Source of the DNA: UMGS755 sp045602005
GTDB taxonomy: Bacteria > Bacillota > Clostridia > UBA1381 > UBA9506
Length of the DNA stretch: 17,461 nt
Reading direction: 5' to 3'
NCBI GenBank assembly: GCA_045602005.1
Contig: JAZSAS010000033.1
Coordinates: 1 to 17,461, forward strand
Both the position numbers and the translations under genes were made by a program. This document shows, piece by piece, positions 15,566-17,461 of this stretch. How positions within the stretch are numbered: position 1 is the stretch's first letter; each line of letters begins with the position of its first letter. The notes beneath the pieces are model-generated. The model did not search any database, had not been told where the DNA came from, and saw nothing but the letters and a program-made list of their open reading frames with translations.

Positions 15566-15594
15566 ATTATACCACAAGACACAGGGAGAATCAA
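15566..15594 (-). promoter_or_regulatory. Extended -10 sigma-A promoter of the ltaS-like operon
   Basis: On the minus strand TTGATT, a 17-bp spacer and TATAAT, with TGG directly before the -10, form a near-ideal promoter. The transcript would start near 15559 and have a leader of about 93 nt. Confidence 0.75.
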
Positions 15595-15803
15595 TGGTTT
15601 AGCACGCAAAAATTGTCAATTCCTGTCAAACATATATCTTGCCGCAGAAGAACATTCCGCCTCACGAGTAATATTTGGCTGTAATAGTTTAAAAAACGAC
15701 CATCCAAATGGCTGGTCGTTTTTTCTGCTTTCGTGTACGAGATAGATGCATCATATTTAGCAAACTCTTTAGACAATTCCCAATTATCATATAATTTATT
15801 CAT
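15591..15803 (-). CDS. Short frame coupled to the RHH gene, probably a gene remnant
   Basis: An ATG at 15803 (MNKLYDNWELSKEF...) overlaps the end of the RHH gene and has AAGG 6 nt upstream, so it could be translated by coupling. The frame is 70 codons, but a terminator hairpin (15691-15724) falls at codons 27-38, so transcription would normally stop inside it. I recognise no family. The first 25 residues could be the front of a lost partner gene; the rest is probably not coding. Confidence 0.2.
   Translation of the reverse strand: MNKLYDNWELSKEFAKYDASISYTKAEKTTSHLDGRFLNYYSQILLVRRNVLLRQDICLTGIDNFCVLNH
15691..15724. terminator. Bidirectional intrinsic terminator
   Basis: AAAAAACGACCA pairs perfectly with TGGTCGTTTTTT (12 bp) around a 10-nt loop, giving T6 tracts on both strands. 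On the minus strand it ends RHH transcripts. It also isolates the ltaS-like promoter from the accessory segment. Confidence 0.85.
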
Positions 15804-15972
15804 TTTCATCCTTAATATTTTCAAGCGCAACACGAACTGCTTCCACTACAAACGCAGTAAAGGTACAGTTTTTCCCTCGTATCGCTTGTTCAACTGCCTC
15901 CACAACATCATTTGGAAAGCGTATGCATTTATTTGTTGTTGGTGGTACTGACGGAATCTTAAACTTTTTCAT
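15796..15972 (-). CDS. Small ribbon-helix-helix-like protein
   Basis: A 58-aa protein with the pattern of the Arc/MetJ-type ribbon-helix-helix fold: a beta strand (NKCIRFPND, 14-22), helix A (VVEAVEQAIRG), the turn KNCTFT, and helix B (AFVVEAVRVALENIKDE, 38-54). It resembles YlcI/YnfO-like or antitoxin-like regulators. Three starts are in frame (GTG 15981, ATG 15978, ATG 15972). The last is chosen because AGAGG lies 8 nt before it. It is divergent from the Cys4 gene, with a 20-bp palindrome between them that could be its operator. No toxin is recognisable next to it; only a truncated frame follows. DNA binding is an inference from the fold pattern. Confidence 0.7.
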   Translation of the reverse strand: MKKFKIPSVPPTTNKCIRFPNDVVEAVEQAIRGKNCTFTAFVVEAVRVALENIKDENE

Positions 15973-16020
15973 GCTCATCACCTCTGCAATACTATTATAT
16001 ATAATTCAATATAAACAATA

Positions 16021-16040
16021 TGCATTACATATGTATTGCA
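16021..16040. promoter_or_regulatory. 20-bp near-perfect palindrome, candidate operator
   Basis: TGCATTACATATGTATTGCA is its own reverse complement except for one mismatched pair (T/T five bases in from each end). Its right half covers most of the -35 box of the Cys4 gene promoter (16036-16041), and it lies 49 bp before the RHH start. It suits a dimeric repressor; the RHH protein is the obvious candidate. Confidence 0.5.
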
Positions 16041-16064
16041 CTTTCCAGAAAAGTGTGATATACT
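16036..16064 (+). promoter_or_regulatory. Extended -10 promoter of the Cys4 gene
   Basis: TTGCAC, a 17-bp spacer and TATACT, with TGA directly before the -10 (TGN form), make a strong promoter. The start point is expected near 16071, about 22 nt before the ATG. Confidence 0.7.
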
Positions 16065-16092
16065 ATATAAAGTTCTAGAAAGGAGTAGAACA

Positions 16093-16413
16093 ATGGCAGA
16101 ATTTTGTTTAAAGTGTTGGAATGAAATGAACAAAACAAGTTATGAGCAAAATAAATTTGTTATGTCTGAGGACTTGGACTTTTGTGAAGGCTGTGGTGAG
16201 TGGAAACACGTTATCATTTGCGAAAGAAAGAACTTTTGGGACAATTTTTTCCATTTTCTTCCCTTTTGGGTAAAAATGCTTTGCACTCGCAAACGGTTGA
16301 TAGTGGAAGAAGGGCGTTATGAGTGCGTTTACAAGCAAATAGCCGACTTGAACATAGCCTTTTGCGAAAAAAAAGAAACAGCGAAGCAAGTGACTGTTTT
16401 TTTCAGAACATAA
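16093..16413 (+). CDS. Hypothetical protein with two CxxC pairs (zinc-ribbon-like)
   Basis: A 106-aa protein of unknown function. Cys5/Cys8 (FCLKC) and Cys31/Cys34 (FCEGC) form a probable zinc knuckle pair in the first 45 residues, a layout seen in short hypothetical proteins of gut Clostridia. Residues 49-63 (WDNFFHFLPFWVKML) are hydrophobic and aromatic, and might touch membrane. The last 15-20 codons are read through a terminator-like hairpin (16372-16403) and overlap the end of the convergent TrkH gene by 11 bp, so the natural C-terminus may have been altered by rearrangement. The start is set by AAAGGAG 7 nt before the ATG. It is divergent from the RHH gene. Confidence 0.65.
   Translation: MAEFCLKCWNEMNKTSYEQNKFVMSEDLDFCEGCGEWKHVIICERKNFWDNFFHFLPFWVKMLCTRKRLIVEEGRYECVYKQIADLNIAFCEKKETAKQVTVFFRT
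16372..16403. terminator. Terminator-like hairpin between convergent genes
   Basis: AAAGAAACAG and CTGTTTTTTT can pair over 10 bp with one G-T wobble and a 12-nt loop. T-rich tracts flank it on both strands (TTTTTTT on plus, TTTCTTTTTTTT on minus). It starts right at the TrkH stop and inside the end of the Cys4 frame. Confidence 0.5.
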
Positions 16414-17461
16414 GTCCTATTAACACAATTCTTGATACTGTACCAAGAGTTGGTGTAATTCCAAGAGTGAGTCCGACAGTACCTATTGCGGATGCTGACT
16501 CAAACAAACAGTCCATTAACGGAAGATTTTCAACACCGCTTATGATAAGACCACCTGTAAGGAATAGCAAGAGATACATTAGAAGTATCGCTGCTGCATT
16601 TTTAAGTGTTGCATCTGCAATTCTTCTGCCAAAGCACTCAACATCATCTTTCTTTCTAAATACTGATATTGCTGAAAATATAAGCACTGCTGCCGTTGTT
16701 GTTTTCATACCGCCTGCTGTTGAGCCTGGTGAACCGCCAATCAGCATCAGGATAATTGTAATCACTTGACCGATTCCGCTTAAGCTTGTTAAATCTGCCG
16801 TATTAAATCCCGCAGTTCTCGGTGTTACCGACTGAAACATGGAATTTAATATTCTTTCCGACACAGGCAAATCATTAAACTCTGCAAAGTAAAAATATAT
16901 TGATGGTAGCATTATCAAAAAGAGTGTGGCTGATAATACAACCTTTGTCTGCATACGATATTTCTTTATATGGTGTTTATTTGTCTTTATATCTTCCCAT
17001 ACAAGAAAACCAATACCGCCTATGATAATGAGAAGCATTATAACTGCATTTATAAGGGGCTGTGCAGAATATGATGTAAGGGATGAGAACGGAGCCTTTG
17101 TTCCCATCAGGTCAAACCCTGCATTGCAGAATGCTGAAACTGAATGGAATATACCGAGCCAAATTCCCTTTATACCAAACTCTCTGCAAAATACTGTTGA
17201 AAGAAGAATTGCACCTATAAGTTCGATTACAAAAGTTGTTTTTAATATAAAGCCTGTAAGTTTTACAATTCCACCGACCTTCGGAGCTGATATTGCATCC
17301 TGCAAGGTACTTCTTTGGATAAGTCCAATTTTTCTTCCGGCAAGCATCGCCATTGCCACAGACAGTGTTACAATCCCAAGACCGCCAATCTGTATCATCA
17401 AAAGAATAACAAATTGTCCAAACATCGACCAATGCGTTGCTGTGTCATGCACCACAAGACC
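16403..17461 (-). CDS. TrkH/KtrB-type potassium transporter, 5' partial and apparently C-truncated
   Basis: This is the ion-conducting subunit of a Trk/Ktr potassium uptake system. The frame continues beyond the window's right edge (GLVVHDTATHWSMFGQF at the boundary), so the first pore repeat is missing from view. Three pore loops are visible: HSVSAFCNAGFDL, QSVTPRTAGFNTADL and ESASAIGTVGLTLGITPTL, each with its filter glycine (NAGF, TAGF, TVGL). The protein ends at VSRIVLIGLMF-stop, whereas relatives continue with roughly 30 more residues starting FGRxGPLT to complete the last helix. No trkA/ktrA gene follows. It is probably a broken or rearranged gene; an atypical short form is the alternative. 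Confidence 0.85.
   Translation of the reverse strand, partial: GLVVHDTATHWSMFGQFVILLMIQIGGLGIVTLSVAMAMLAGRKIGLIQRSTLQDAISAPKVGGIVKLTGFILKTTFVIELIGAILLSTVFCREFGIKGIWLGIFHSVSAFCNAGFDLMGTKAPFSSLTSYSAQPLINAVIMLLIIIGGIGFLVWEDIKTNKHHIKKYRMQTKVVLSATLFLIMLPSIYFYFAEFNDLPVSERILNSMFQSVTPRTAGFNTADLTSLSGIGQVITIILMLIGGSPGSTAGGMKTTTAAVLIFSAISVFRKKDDVECFGRRIADATLKNAAAILLMYLLLFLTGGLIISGVENLPLMDCLFESASAIGTVGLTLGITPTLGTVSRIVLIGLMF

Larger units (their letters stand above)
15467..15795. other. Intergenic region (contents)
   Basis: This stretch holds the 93-nt leader and extended -10 promoter of the ltaS-like gene (15566-15594) and the bidirectional terminator at 15691-15724. Between 15595 and 15690 there is unassigned sequence, and 15725-15803 carries a short frame coupled to the RHH gene. 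No RNA gene is seen. Confidence 0.6.

Noticed and set aside
16108..16389. Minus-strand frame opposite the Cys4 gene
   Set aside because: It has no promoter or ribosome site on that strand, while the plus-strand frame has an extended -10 promoter, AAAGGAG and paired CxxC motifs.

Overview
The window looks like chromosome of a spore-forming, low-to-mid-GC Firmicute, most likely a Clostridia-type anaerobe. The evidence is purine-rich AGGAGG-type ribosome sites, frequent GTG/TTG starts, an LtaS-type lipoteichoic acid enzyme, a SpoIIQ-like M23 protein, a DUF4364 protein and a SpoIIIE/FtsK translocase. No tRNA, rRNA, CRISPR array or recognisable riboswitch was seen. The species cannot be named from the sequence.

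Layout. (1) 1-141: the 3' end of a probable integrase-type transposase and a candidate terminal repeat, ending 17 bp past the stop of folD. (2) 159-6647, all minus strand: a housekeeping run in transcription order trmH-like rRNA/tRNA methyltransferase, tadA, ftsK/spoIIIE, ygiQ, folD. It is tightly packed: 13 bp between trmH and tadA, an internal extended -10 promoter before ftsK, an ATGA overlap ftsK/ygiQ, and an unusual 131-bp out-of-frame overlap ygiQ/folD. (3) 6648-7047: a non-coding stretch holding an array of tiny hairpins joined by an ATTTAGCT-like linker and closed by a perfect 30-bp palindrome. (4) 7048-8523, plus strand: a DUF4364 winged-helix protein and thioredoxin reductase trxB, whose stop codon overlaps that of convergent murA (8520-9776, minus). 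(5) 9927-12195: a small coiled-coil/zinc-ribbon protein, an M14 carboxypeptidase with a TTG start behind a hairpin, and a divergent SpoIIQ-like M23 protein. (6) 12324-15466, minus strand: an LtaS-type phosphoglycerol transferase followed by a DUF1015 protein, with a strong extended -10 promoter and an intrinsic terminator. (7) 15590-17461: an accessory-looking segment with a ribbon-helix-helix protein, a divergent Cys4 protein sharing a 20-bp palindrome at its promoter, and a TrkH-type potassium transporter that runs off the window at its 5' end and stops abruptly inside the last pore helix.

Functional themes are one-carbon metabolism (folD), RNA modification (trmH-like, tadA, ygiQ radical SAM), chromosome segregation or sporulation translocation (ftsK), thiol redox (trxB), and the cell envelope (murA, the M14 and M23 peptidoglycan enzymes, the LtaS-like enzyme). 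I did not find a clear new multi-gene system. The most unexplained items are the hairpin array at 6801-6964, the rearranged TrkH/RHH segment, the ygiQ/folD overlap and the hairpin that contains the M14 gene's ribosome site.
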